Below, piece by piece: positions 1-7,107 of a stretch of 15,812 nucleotides of DNA. Below the pieces are notes generated by a model that ran no database searches, was not told where the DNA came from, and saw nothing but the letters and a program-made list of their open reading frames with translations. Numbering within the stretch: position 1 is the stretch's first letter; the number at the start of each line of letters is the position of its first letter. The translations under genes were made by a program, and so were the position numbers. The stretch is from the NCBI GenBank assembly GCA_900556405.1, contig USPB01000016.1:1-15812 (forward strand), in the 5' to 3' direction. The stretch comes from an uncultured Actinomyces sp. (GTDB lineage: Bacteria > Actinomycetota > Actinomycetes > Actinomycetales > Actinomycetaceae).

Positions 1-2821
1 CGGCGGCCTCGTAGAGGCGCGAGTGGTAGGACCACTGGTCGAGGACGCGCAGGGGACGCTCGAGGCGCGCGTCGATAATGGAATCCTCGGTGAGAACGGC
101 CATGCCCAGGCCGACGATGACCTCGGGGATGCCGTGGTTGATCTCGGGGTCGAGGTGGTAGGGGCGGCCCGCGAGCACGATGCCGCGCACGCCGTGCTCC
201 CGCATCCACTCGATGGTTTCGACGCCCTTCGCGCGGATCTCAGCCTTGACGGCGGCGTCCTCCTCCCACGCCTTGTCCAGGGCGGCCTTCATCTCCTCGA
301 CCGGGATGTCGTAGCCGTATTCCTTGAAGGTCTTGGACAGGTGGGCGGGCAGGTACTCGCGGTTACCGAAGTTGACGAAGGGGCTGATGAACTTCGTGCC
401 GGGCTCGAGCAGGCGCTCCATGTTGTTGCGGATGACCTCGGGGTAGGTCGCCACGATGGGGCAGTTGAAGGAGTTCTCCGACTCGGTGAGCTTCTGCTCG
501 AAGTCGACGCAGGGGTAGAAGATCGTCGTGATGCCCTTGTCCAGCAGGGATTCGATGTGCCCGTGGACGAGCTTGGCCGGGTAGCACACGTTCTCCGAGG
601 GGATGGACTCCATGCCGGTCTCAAAGAGGTCATGGTTGGAGCGGCCCGAGATCATGACGCGGAAGCCCAGCGCGGTGAGCATCGTGAACCAGAACGGGTA
701 GTTCTCGTACATGCCGAGCACGCGCGGGATACCGATGTCGCCGCGGAAAGCCTTCTTCTCGGTGAGGCGGCGGTATCCGAAGATCCGCTTGTACTTCCAG
801 TCGTAGAGGTTGGGCAGCTCCGATTTCTTGGGCACGCGCTCCAGGGACGCGCCGCGCTCGCAGCGGTTGCCCGACACGTGGCGCTCGCCGTTGGAGAACG
901 TCGAGATCGTCATCTGGCAGTGGTTTTGGCACAGGCGGCAGGTCTTGCGCGTCGTGTCCACGCTGAAGCCTTCCAGGGCCTCGATCGTGGCCAGGGACGA
1001 GGTCCCCTCCCCCGTGTCGTGCATGCGCGCGGTCAGGGCGGCGCCGTACGCGCCCATGAGGCCCGCGATGTCGGGGCGCACGACCTCGCGGCCGGTGAGC
1101 AGCTCGAAGGCGCGCAGCACCGAGTCGTTGAGGAAGGTGCCACCCTGGACGACAACGCGTTCACCCAGGTCCGAGGGCTCCTTGAGCTTGATGACCTTGT
1201 AGAGGGCGTTACGCACGACGGAGTAGGACAGGCCGGCGCTGATGTCGCGCACGTCCGCGCCTTCCTTCTGCGCCTGCTTGACGGAGGAGTTCATGAACAC
1301 CGTGCAGCGGGTGCCCAGGTCCACGGGAGATTCGGATTCCATGGCCATGCGCGCGAAGGATCGCACGTCGGTGCCCATCGTCTGCGCGAAGGTCTGCAGG
1401 AAGGAGCCGCAGCCCGAGGAGCAGGCCTCGTTGACGGAAATGGAGTCCACCGCGTGATCGCGGATGCGCAGGTACTTCATGTCCTGGCCGCCGATGTCGA
1501 TGACGGAGGTGACGCCGGGGCAGATGAATTCGGCGGCCCGGTAGTGGGCCATCGTCTCGATCTCGCCCTCGTCCATGGTGAGGGCGGCCTTGACCAGGCC
1601 CTCGCCGTAGCCGGTCGCGCACGAGCGGCCGATCTCGCAACCCTCGGGCAGCGCGGAGCGGACGGCTCGCACGATGTCGACGGCCGCGGCCACGGGGTCG
1701 CCCTCGTTGGAGGCGTAGTGGGTGAAGACGATGCGGTCCTGGGAGTCGATGACGACGGCCTTGATCGTCGTGGAGCCCGCGTCGATGCCGAGCCAGCAGC
1801 GACCCTCGGCCTCGTCGAGGCTGGCCTTGGGGATGACGTCGAGGCTGTGGCGGGCGATGAATTCCTCTCGATCCTCCGGGGTCGCGAAGAGCGGATCCAT
1901 GCGCGGGGACTCTACCTGAACCGGGGCGGCGGCGAGGCGCTCCATGAGGGTCGTAAGCTTGTCGCCGCGGCTGTCGACGGAGGTGGCGCCCGCCTCCTCG
2001 GCCTGGCGCGCCCGCTTGGCGGCCTCCTTCTCGGCGAGGAGGGCGGCGCCGATGGCGACGTAGAGCTGGGCGTCGTCGGGGGTGACGAAGGCGTCGGCCT
2101 TGGGCAGGAGGGCCTTGTAGGCCTCGCGCAGGGCGGGCAGGAAGTGCAGGGGGCCGCCGAGGAACATGACGGTGCCGCGGATCGGGCGGCCGCACGCCAG
2201 GCCAGCGATGGTCTGGGTGGCGACGGCGTTAAAGATGGAGGCGGCCAGGTCCTCGTGGGCGGCACCCTGGTTGATGAGGGGCTGAATGTCAGACTTCGCG
2301 AAGACGCCGCAGCGCGAGGCGATCGGATAGAGCTGGGTGTGACGGGTCGCCAGCTCGCCGAGGCCGGAGGCGTCCGTGTGCAGGAGGGTCGCCATCTGGT
2401 CGATAAAGGCGCCCGTACCGCCCGCGCACGTGCCGTTCATGCGCTGCTCGGGGGTGGGGTGCAGGTAGGTGAGCTTGGCGTCCTCGCCGCCCAGCTCGAT
2501 AACGACGTCGACCTCGGGGTGCAGGCGCTGGGTGGCCTCGGTGCCCGCGATGACCTCCTGAACGAAGGGGATTCCCATGGCGCGGGCGGTCGTCAGGCCA
2601 CCGGAACCGGTGATGGCCGCGTGAACGCGGGCGCCGGGCAGGGCACGCTCGACGTCGGCGAGGAGGGCCCCCAGGGATGCGCGCACGTCGGCGTTGTGGC
2701 GCCGGTAGTCGGAGAAGAGTAGGCGGTTGCCGTCCAGGACGACGGCCTTCACGGTCGTCGAACCGACGTCGATGCCGAGCTGGTAGGGGCGGCGGTGCTC
2801 GCTGGCGCGCTGCGTTGTCAT
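1..2821 (-). CDS. Acyl-CoA dehydratase activase-related protein, two BcrA/BadF-type ATPase domains plus DUF2229 (partial, C-terminus missing)
   Basis: The frame is open from an ATG at 2821 to the left edge, giving 940 residues without a stop. An AAGGAGG ribosome site lies just upstream. Two ASKHA-type ATPase domains of the 2-hydroxyacyl-CoA dehydratase activator family are visible. The first starts with LGIDVGSTTVKAV at residues 15-27 and has candidate iron-sulfur cysteines C132 (NGTCAGGTG) and C171 (SRCGVFA). The second starts with LGIDAGSTTIKAV at 344-356, with C467 and C506 in the equivalent places. A CxxCxxxC cluster follows (C628, C631, C635), then a DUF2229-like region from about 690. 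Single-domain activators of this family are homodimers that use ATP to push an electron into a dehydratase. This fused form normally exceeds 1400 residues and its substrate is unknown. No dehydratase subunits are visible nearby. Family assignment is secure; the function is not. Confidence 0.9.
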   Translation of the reverse strand, partial: MTTQRASEHRRPYQLGIDVGSTTVKAVVLDGNRLLFSDYRRHNADVRASLGALLADVERALPGARVHAAITGSGGLTTARAMGIPFVQEVIAGTEATQRLHPEVDVVIELGGEDAKLTYLHPTPEQRMNGTCAGGTGAFIDQMATLLHTDASGLGELATRHTQLYPIASRCGVFAKSDIQPLINQGAAHEDLAASIFNAVATQTIAGLACGRPIRGTVMFLGGPLHFLPALREAYKALLPKADAFVTPDDAQLYVAIGAALLAEKEAAKRARQAEEAGATSVDSRGDKLTTLMERLAAAPVQVESPRMDPLFATPEDREEFIARHSLDVIPKASLDEAEGRCWLGIDAGSTTIKAVVIDSQDRIVFTHYASNEGDPVAAAVDIVRAVRSALPEGCEIGRSCATGYGEGLVKAALTMDEGEIETMAHYRAAEFICPGVTSVIDIGGQDMKYLRIRDHAVDSISVNEACSSGCGSFLQTFAQTMGTDVRSFARMAMESESPVDLGTRCTVFMNSSVKQAQKEGADVRDISAGLSYSVVRNALYKVIKLKEPSDLGERVVVQGGTFLNDSVLRAFELLTGREVVRPDIAGLMGAYGAALTARMHDTGEGTSSLATIEALEGFSVDTTRKTCRLCQNHCQMTISTFSNGERHVSGNRCERGASLERVPKKSELPNLYDWKYKRIFGYRRLTEKKAFRGDIGIPRVLGMYENYPFWFTMLTALGFRVMISGRSNHDLFETGMESIPSENVCYPAKLVHGHIESLLDKGITTIFYPCVDFEQKLTESENSFNCPIVATYPEVIRNNMERLLEPGTKFISPFVNFGNREYLPAHLSKTFKEYGYDIPVEEMKAALDKAWEEDAAVKAEIRAKGVETIEWMREHGVRGIVLAGRPYHLDPEINHGIPEVIVGLGMAVLTEDSIIDARLERPLRVLDQWSYHSRLYEAA

Positions 2822-2844
2822 AGGACCTCCTTGAATCACCCATC

Positions 2845-2873
2845 AACTTAGGGCGCTGATCGCATCCCGTCAA
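2845..2873 (-). promoter_or_regulatory. Putative sigma-70-type promoter of the activase gene
   Basis: Read on the minus strand, TTGACG (2873-2868) and TAAGTT (2850-2845) are separated by 17 bp. The -35 matches the consensus at five of six bases; the -10 is weak. The spacing and the position 24 bp upstream of the ATG are suitable for a short leader containing the strong ribosome site. Confidence 0.4.
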
Positions 2874-2889
2874 AGGTATGGATTACCTT
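2873..2889. promoter_or_regulatory. Putative operator, inverted repeat AAGGTA-N5-TACCTT
   Basis: This is a perfect 6-bp inverted repeat with a 5-bp spacer. It abuts and slightly overlaps the upstream side of the -35 hexamer of the activase promoter, where an activator or repressor dimer could bind. The regulator is unknown. Confidence 0.35.
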
Positions 2890-2939
2890 CCTCGCACGCG
2901 GCACTAAAACGGCGTGGAACCAGGGAAAATCGCCTGTAT

Positions 2940-2975
2940 GACGCATCACGCAGACCGCGAGACGCACGATGCGTC
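2940..2975. repeat. Nested inverted repeats GACGCATC / GATGCGTC upstream of the activase gene
   Basis: GACGCATC at 2940-2947 is matched by its exact complement GATGCGTC at 2968-2975. A tighter hairpin GACGCA-CGA-TGCGTC is nested at 2961-2975. No T-tract follows on either strand, so an operator is more likely than a terminator. Confidence 0.4.
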
Positions 2976-3122
2976 CGACAAGAATTACAACATGCGAAGC
3001 GTTGCAAAATTAGACCCCTCGGCAAGAAACCCGCCCCGGCCTCGTCTCGCCAGCGCGGCGCTGACCTGCCCACCACGCCTGCCCCGCCCCGTGTATCCGC
3101 AGGTGCGAGGCACACACGCCGA

Positions 3123-5174
3123 TCAGGAGACGGCCGCGATACGGATCGCGCGAACCTGGGTGGCCTTGACGCTCGCCCAGAGGCGATCACCGACGCCGAG
3201 GCCGAGTTCAGCCCACGCGGAGGCTGTCACGCGGGAGGTCACTGACACGCCCCCCGCGAGCGCGACGCGCACGCTGACGAGGGAGCCGTCGACGTCGATG
3301 CCCGAGGCGACACCGGGCAGGACGGACCGCGGCGAGGCGTGGGCTTCCTCGCGGGAGAGAGCCACGGCCTCGGGCGGGAAGGTAAGCGCGACGCGGCCAC
3401 CCTGACCGCTTCCGCCGGAAACGACATCATCGGCCGCATCGCCGGACGCCACGTCGACACGACCCGCATCAGTCGAGTCGAACCCGGATAGATCGGCCGC
3501 CCACAGTTCGCCCTCTCCGACGCTCACGCCGACCATGCCGGGGCGGGTCACGATGGGACCGGACACGATGTTGAGCCCGGCCAGGCGGGCGGCGAACACC
3601 GACTGCGGCGAGGCGAGCACGCGGGCGGGTTCGCCCTCCTCGACGACGCGCCCGTCCCCCATGACGATCATGTGGGAGGCGAGGGCCAGGACCTCGGCGA
3701 TGTCGTGCGAGACGAGCAGGGTCGTGATTCCCGCGCCGGTGAGGCGCTGGCGCAGGACGGAGGACACCTGGGCGGTGGCCTCGACATCGAGGGCAGCCGT
3801 GGGCTCGTCGAGGATGAGGACCTCGGGGCGGAAGACCAGCGCGCGGGCGATCGCGACGCGGGCGGCCTGGCCGCCGGACAGGTTGGAGGCGCGCTTGTGC
3901 GCGAGGTCGTCGATGCCGACGGCTCGCAGCTGCTCGAGGGCGGCGGCCCGCGCCTCGGCGCGCCCCACCCCGCGCACGCGCAGCGGGAACGCGACATTGG
4001 CCAGCACGCTCATGTGCGTGAAGATGCGGGGCGCCTGGGAGACCATGGCGACGCCGCGTCGGCGCGCGGGCACGAACGTGGCGGCGTCGTCGACGACGCG
4101 TTCGCCGATGCGCGCGCTCCCCTGATCGAGACGCAGCGTTCCGGCGATCACCTGGGCGAGCGTGGACTTTCCGGCGCCGTTATGGCCGACGACGGCCGTC
4201 ACGAGGCCGGGGCGCAGCTCCGCGTCCACCTTCCAGCCGCGCTCGGCGATGGCCCCGGCGACGCGCACGTCCGCGCCCTCCCCCACATCTCCCGCGAGCG
4301 CGGTCGAGGCCTCGGAGGAGAGAGCGGAAGGAGCGCCGGGAGCGGCAGCGCGCCCCGGCCTCGTCGAACGAATGAGCGAGGCGAGGCGACCCCACGGGGT
4401 TTCCGTGAGCGCGACGACGGCCGCGGCGACGCCGAGGAGGACCACGCCGAGCGCGAGGGCCAGGTCCGCGTCGGACTCTCGGGCCAAGTAGATCTGGAGG
4501 GGCATCGTGCGGGTCACGCCCTGCATGGACCCAGCGAACGTGAGGGTCGCGCCGAATTCGCCGAGGCAGCGGGCGAGCGCGAGGGCCGCGCCGCGACCGA
4601 GGCCGGGAAGCACAGTGGGCAGGGTGATCTGCCAGAAGACGCGCGAGGGCGAGGCGCCGAGGGAGGAGGCCATCTCGTCGAGTCCCTGCTCACGCGCGCG
4701 CAGCGCGGATTCGAGGGTGACGATGAGGAAGGGCAGGGACACGAAGACCTGCGCGATGACGACGGCGCTCGTCGTGAAGGCGATGTCGAGGCCGGCGCCA
4801 CTGAGGAGGGCCCCGAGGGTCGAGCGCCTACCGAAGGCCGCGAGGAGCGCGATGCCGGCGACGACGGGCGGCAGCGAGAGCGGCAGTGCGACGAGGATGC
4901 GGGCGGCGCGCACACCCCGCCACGAGCGCGACAGGACGAGGGCCGCGGGAACGCCGAGGAGGAGGTCGACGCCGAGTGCGATGGCGCAGGTGCGCATGGA
5001 CAGGCCGAGGGCATCGCGAGCCTCCGCGGTCGCGAGGGTCGCGCCGAGGGTCGCCCAGTTGACGCGCCCCAGCATGAAAGCCAGGGGCAGGAGCAGGAAG
5101 CACAGGGCAAGCGCACCGAGGCCACCCGCCCAGATGGGCAGGGGGCTCACGGCGGGCGTTCGACGCGATGTCAC
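3123..5174 (-). CDS. modBC: Molybdate ABC transporter, fused permease (ModB) and ATP-binding (ModC) protein
   Basis: This 683-residue inner-membrane protein imports molybdate delivered by ModA. Residues 1 to about 265 form the permease: several hydrophobic spans and an EAA-type loop (EQGLDEMASSLGASPSRVF, 162-180) that couples to the ATPase. An Ala/Ser-rich linker follows at about 270-295. The ATPase has Walker A GHNGAGKST (330-338), signature LSGGQ (433-437), Walker B LILDEP (453-458) and switch His490. The C-terminal part from about 535 to 683 looks like a TOBE/MOP-type molybdate-sensing region. In enteric bacteria ModB and ModC are separate proteins; here they form one chain, so a functional dimer would pair both halves. 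The GTG start lies 9 bp after the modA stop with only a weak ribosome site, which suggests translational coupling. GTG at codon 9 is an alternative start. Confidence 0.93.
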   Translation of the reverse strand: MTSRRTPAVSPLPIWAGGLGALALCFLLLPLAFMLGRVNWATLGATLATAEARDALGLSMRTCAIALGVDLLLGVPAALVLSRSWRGVRAARILVALPLSLPPVVAGIALLAAFGRRSTLGALLSGAGLDIAFTTSAVVIAQVFVSLPFLIVTLESALRAREQGLDEMASSLGASPSRVFWQITLPTVLPGLGRGAALALARCLGEFGATLTFAGSMQGVTRTMPLQIYLARESDADLALALGVVLLGVAAAVVALTETPWGRLASLIRSTRPGRAAAPGAPSALSSEASTALAGDVGEGADVRVAGAIAERGWKVDAELRPGLVTAVVGHNGAGKSTLAQVIAGTLRLDQGSARIGERVVDDAATFVPARRRGVAMVSQAPRIFTHMSVLANVAFPLRVRGVGRAEARAAALEQLRAVGIDDLAHKRASNLSGGQAARVAIARALVFRPEVLILDEPTAALDVEATAQVSSVLRQRLTGAGITTLLVSHDIAEVLALASHMIVMGDGRVVEEGEPARVLASPQSVFAARLAGLNIVSGPIVTRPGMVGVSVGEGELWAADLSGFDSTDAGRVDVASGDAADDVVSGGSGQGGRVALTFPPEAVALSREEAHASPRSVLPGVASGIDVDGSLVSVRVALAGGVSVTSRVTASAWAELGLGVGDRLWASVKATQVRAIRIAAVS

Positions 5175-5183
5175 CTGTCGATG

Positions 5184-5984
5184 TTACTTCGCGGCGGGCG
5201 TGAAGCCGGCGTCTTCGAGGACCTTCTGACCGTCGGCGGAGAGGACCAGGTCGATCCACTTGCTGCCGAGGTCCTTCTTGGTCGAGGCGCTCACGAGGGC
5301 GATCGGGTACTTGTTGACGGCCTCGCCCGCACCCTGGATCTCGACGGTGTCGACGGCGTCGCCTTCGGCGAGGGCGTCGGTCTTGTAGACGATTCCAGCG
5401 TCGGCCTGGCCGGAGGAGACCTTGCCGCGCACGTCGGTGACGGCCTGTTCCTCGGAGACGGGGTTCAGGGTGATGCCGAGCTTCTCGGTGAGGGTCTTGG
5501 TGAGCTTGCCGCAGGGGACCTCGGGGGCGCAAACGACGAGCTTGACACCGTCGAGGGAGGAGTCCAGGCCGGTCACGCCCGCCGGGTTGCCGGGCGTGGT
5601 GATGAGGGTGAGGGTGTTGGTGACGAAGATGGTCTGCGCATCAACCTGAGAGGCGTCGGCGGCCTTCTTCATGGTGGACTCGTTGGCGGTGGCCAGGACG
5701 TCAACATCCGCGCCCTCGCCGAGCTGGGTCACCAGGTCCTGGGAGCCCGCGAAGTTGAAACGCACGTCCACGCCGGGGTTGGCGGCCTCGAAGGTCTTCT
5801 CAAGCTCACCGAAGGTCTCGGTCAGCGAGGCGGCGGCGTAGACGTTGAGGACGGTCTGCTCGGCGGCGGGCTGGGTCGCGGGCGCCGAGGACGTGGAGTC
5901 AGCAGCGGGGGTAGAGCCGCCAGTGCAGGCGGCGAGGGCCAGGGCGGCGGCGCCGAGGACGGGAAGGATGCGAAGGGAACGCAC
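5184..5984 (-). CDS. modA: Molybdate-binding lipoprotein ModA
   Basis: This 266-residue protein is the extracytoplasmic molybdate/tungstate receptor of the ModABC importer. A signal peptide ends in the lipobox LAAC with the lipidated cysteine at residue 20, followed by a Ser/Thr/Ala-rich tether. The mature part begins with a ModA-type VYAAASLTETF segment near residue 48, and contains FNFAGSQDLVTQL and GQADAGIVYKTDA. The two serines in AASL and GSQ are the positions that bind the oxyanion in this family. Length is normal. The start is GTG at 5984, supported by an AAAGGAGAG ribosome site. It is the first gene of a modA-modBC operon and diverges from the Mog/MoaB gene. Confidence 0.95.
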   Translation of the reverse strand: MRSLRILPVLGAAALALAACTGGSTPAADSTSSAPATQPAAEQTVLNVYAAASLTETFGELEKTFEAANPGVDVRFNFAGSQDLVTQLGEGADVDVLATANESTMKKAADASQVDAQTIFVTNTLTLITTPGNPAGVTGLDSSLDGVKLVVCAPEVPCGKLTKTLTEKLGITLNPVSEEQAVTDVRGKVSSGQADAGIVYKTDALAEGDAVDTVEIQGAGEAVNKYPIALVSASTKKDLGSKWIDLVLSADGQKVLEDAGFTPAAK

Positions 5985-6326
5985 TCGTCTCTCCTTTTGT
6001 GGGGGGATGGAACGCGTTTAATCTAACAAGGGGCATGATCGCCTCGCAACGGTTCGTCAGAGCACGCCCAAATTGTTACTTTTGCTTTTAATTTCGAGGA
6101 AAGCCAGAAAATTATTTAACTTGCTTTCACCCATAATAAAACAGGGTAAGTCGCCACACTCAGGCCACTCCAATCGCATATCAACACACTCGAACATCCA
6201 GACACCCCTTTTCCCTCGGGCGACGCGCACACAAAATCACCTCACATTCATGCCCGCCCTCAGCCCCGCCTCCACAGCAGGAAGGGACTAGGATCACATT
6301 CGTACGCATCATTATCGGAGGACACC
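5985..6326. other. AT-rich divergent control region between modA and the mog-like gene
   Basis: About 340 bp separate the two divergent molybdenum genes. Bases 6066-6145 are strikingly AT-rich in an otherwise high-GC window, with runs such as TTTTAATTT and AAAATTATTTAA. This part probably holds promoters or regulator sites. A TAGGAT at 6289-6294 is a possible -10 for the plus-strand gene, with no good -35. A 72-codon open frame at 6073-6291 shows no protein-like features. Confidence 0.5.
6020..6049 (-). promoter_or_regulatory. Putative modA promoter
   Basis: On the minus strand TTGCGA (6049-6044) and TAGATT (6025-6020) are separated by 18 bp. Each hexamer matches the consensus at four positions or so. 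Transcription would start near 6013, about 28 bases before the GTG. No clear ModE-type box is visible. Confidence 0.35.
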
Positions 6327-6839
6327 ATGCCTAAGCCCGTCGACTACGACCTCAGCCAGATCAGCGCCCATGTCATCACCTATTCCGACCGCATCCAGCG
6401 CGGCACGAAGGAGGACCGGGCGACCCCCGCCTGCACGGCAGCGCTCGCCGAGGCAGGCCTGGGCCCAGTGACGGTCGCGGCGATCCCCGAAAGCGCCGAC
6501 ATCCTCGAGACGGAGATTCGCGACGCGCTCGAGGCCGGCGCACGCTTCATCCTCATCCTGGGTGGCTCGGGTTTCGGCGTGGGCAACTACGCACCCGAGG
6601 TTGTCCGCTCGATCGTCGAGGTCGAGATCCCGGGCATCGCCGAGCAGATCCGCGCCCACGGCCTCGCCAACACCCCCCTGTCAGGTCTGTCTCGGGAGGT
6701 CGTCGGCGTGACGGCGCGCGACGCCTCGGGTGCGCTCATCATCTCCTCCCCCGGCTCGCGCGGCGGCGCGCTCGACACCCTCGAGGTGGTCACACCCCTG
6801 CTGGGAGCGATCTTCCACCAGCTCGACGAACAGCGCTGA
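6327..6839 (+). CDS. MoaB/Mog-family molybdenum cofactor protein with altered active site
   Basis: This 170-residue protein belongs to the MoaB/Mog family, which adenylylates molybdopterin before molybdenum insertion. The fold is recognisable: an ITYSDRIQRGTKEDR start (17-31), the GGSGFGVGNYAPE loop (79-91), LSGLSREVVGV (118-128) and SSPGSRGGALD (140-150). The normally invariant loop GGTGxxxRDxTPE is changed here. The Thr of GGTG is Ser81, the Arg-Asp pair is Gly86-Asn87, and the Thr of TPE is Ala89. The SGP after the early Asp is replaced by ATP (32-34). The protein may therefore have weak, altered or no adenylyltransferase activity. It has a good GGAGGA ribosome site. It lies divergent from modA and ends convergently with the secreted-protein gene. 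Confidence 0.85.
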   Translation: MPKPVDYDLSQISAHVITYSDRIQRGTKEDRATPACTAALAEAGLGPVTVAAIPESADILETEIRDALEAGARFILILGGSGFGVGNYAPEVVRSIVEVEIPGIAEQIRAHGLANTPLSGLSREVVGVTARDASGALIISSPGSRGGALDTLEVVTPLLGAIFHQLDEQR

Positions 6840-6887
6840 CTCCCTCTCTCCTCCTGCCTCCTCCGCTGACTCCCCTTTCCCCTCTCC
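6840..6887 (+). other. Polypyrimidine tract downstream of the mog-like gene
   Basis: Nearly every base between the mog-like stop and the left arm of the inverted-repeat element is C or T on the plus strand. It is not a hairpin terminator. No function is assigned. Confidence 0.4.
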
Positions 6888-7002
6888 AATGTCGCACGTA
6901 ATTTGGGTACCCTTCATTTTCTTAGGTATCGAGAAAACGTTGAAATACCAACACTCCCATTTCAAAATTCGAAAGGTTGACATGGGAATTACGTGCGACA
7001 TT
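6888..7002. mobile_element. 115-bp element with perfect 16-bp terminal inverted repeats (MITE-like, uncertain)
   Basis: AATGTCGCACGTAATT at 6888-6903 is exactly mirrored by AATTACGTGCGACATT at 6987-7002. The 83 bp between them are AT-rich compared with the flanks and contain the palindrome GGGTACCC (6905-6912). The element sits between two convergent genes, a usual place for tolerated insertions. No transposase or convincing open frame is inside, and I see no clear target-site duplication. It could instead be a long-loop RNA hairpin or paired protein-binding sites. Confidence 0.5.
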
Positions 7003-7044
7003 TGTGGGGAACCATGCCGATGATCAGAGACGAGGCCTCGGCAG

Positions 7045-7107
7045 GATCAGGGGTAGCTGGAATTAGGGGAGGTCGGAATCAGGGCAGCCGAAATCAGGGC
7101 AGGTCGA
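7045..7107. repeat. Four imperfect 15-16-bp tandem repeats across the 3' end of the secreted-protein gene
   Basis: Units at 7045-7060, 7061-7076, 7077-7091 and 7092-7107 share the core ATCAGGGGAG or ATCAGGGCAG. The last unit contains the stop codon of the minus-strand gene, so the final codons and stop appear to have been copied outward three times. Units 3 and 4 are the most alike. Confidence 0.6.

Larger units (their letters stand above)
2822..3122. other. Intergenic region between modBC end and activase start
   Basis: This 300-bp gap contains the activase promoter and two inverted repeats listed separately. A GC-rich stretch at about 3030-3120 follows the modBC stop. I see no convincing intrinsic terminator for modBC, although on the minus strand a TTTT run follows a GC-rich part near 3008-3011. 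No gene is supported here. Confidence 0.6.

Noticed and set aside
23..2722. A 899-codon open frame on the plus strand
   Set aside because: It is antisense to the activase, whose minus-strand product has clear family motifs. Long antisense frames are expected in GC-rich codon usage; this one is low-complexity Gly/Ala/Asp/Val with no recognisable domain.
3672..6026. A 784-codon open frame on the plus strand
   Set aside because: It is antisense to modBC and modA and is rich in Gly, Arg and Glu in a codon-shadow pattern, with no motif.
6073..6291. A 72-codon plus-strand frame in the AT-rich region
   Set aside because: No ribosome site, no homology-like motif and composition of non-coding DNA; it more likely spans promoter sequence.
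6977..6982. A perfect TTGACA at the right end of the inverted-repeat element
   Set aside because: No acceptable -10 lies 15-19 bp downstream and no plus-strand gene follows.
6981..7023. A short plus-strand peptide with CDICGEPC resembling a zinc knuckle
   Set aside because: It lies mostly in the right arm of the inverted repeat; a similar TCDI string appears on the other strand for the same reason. No supported start or extension.
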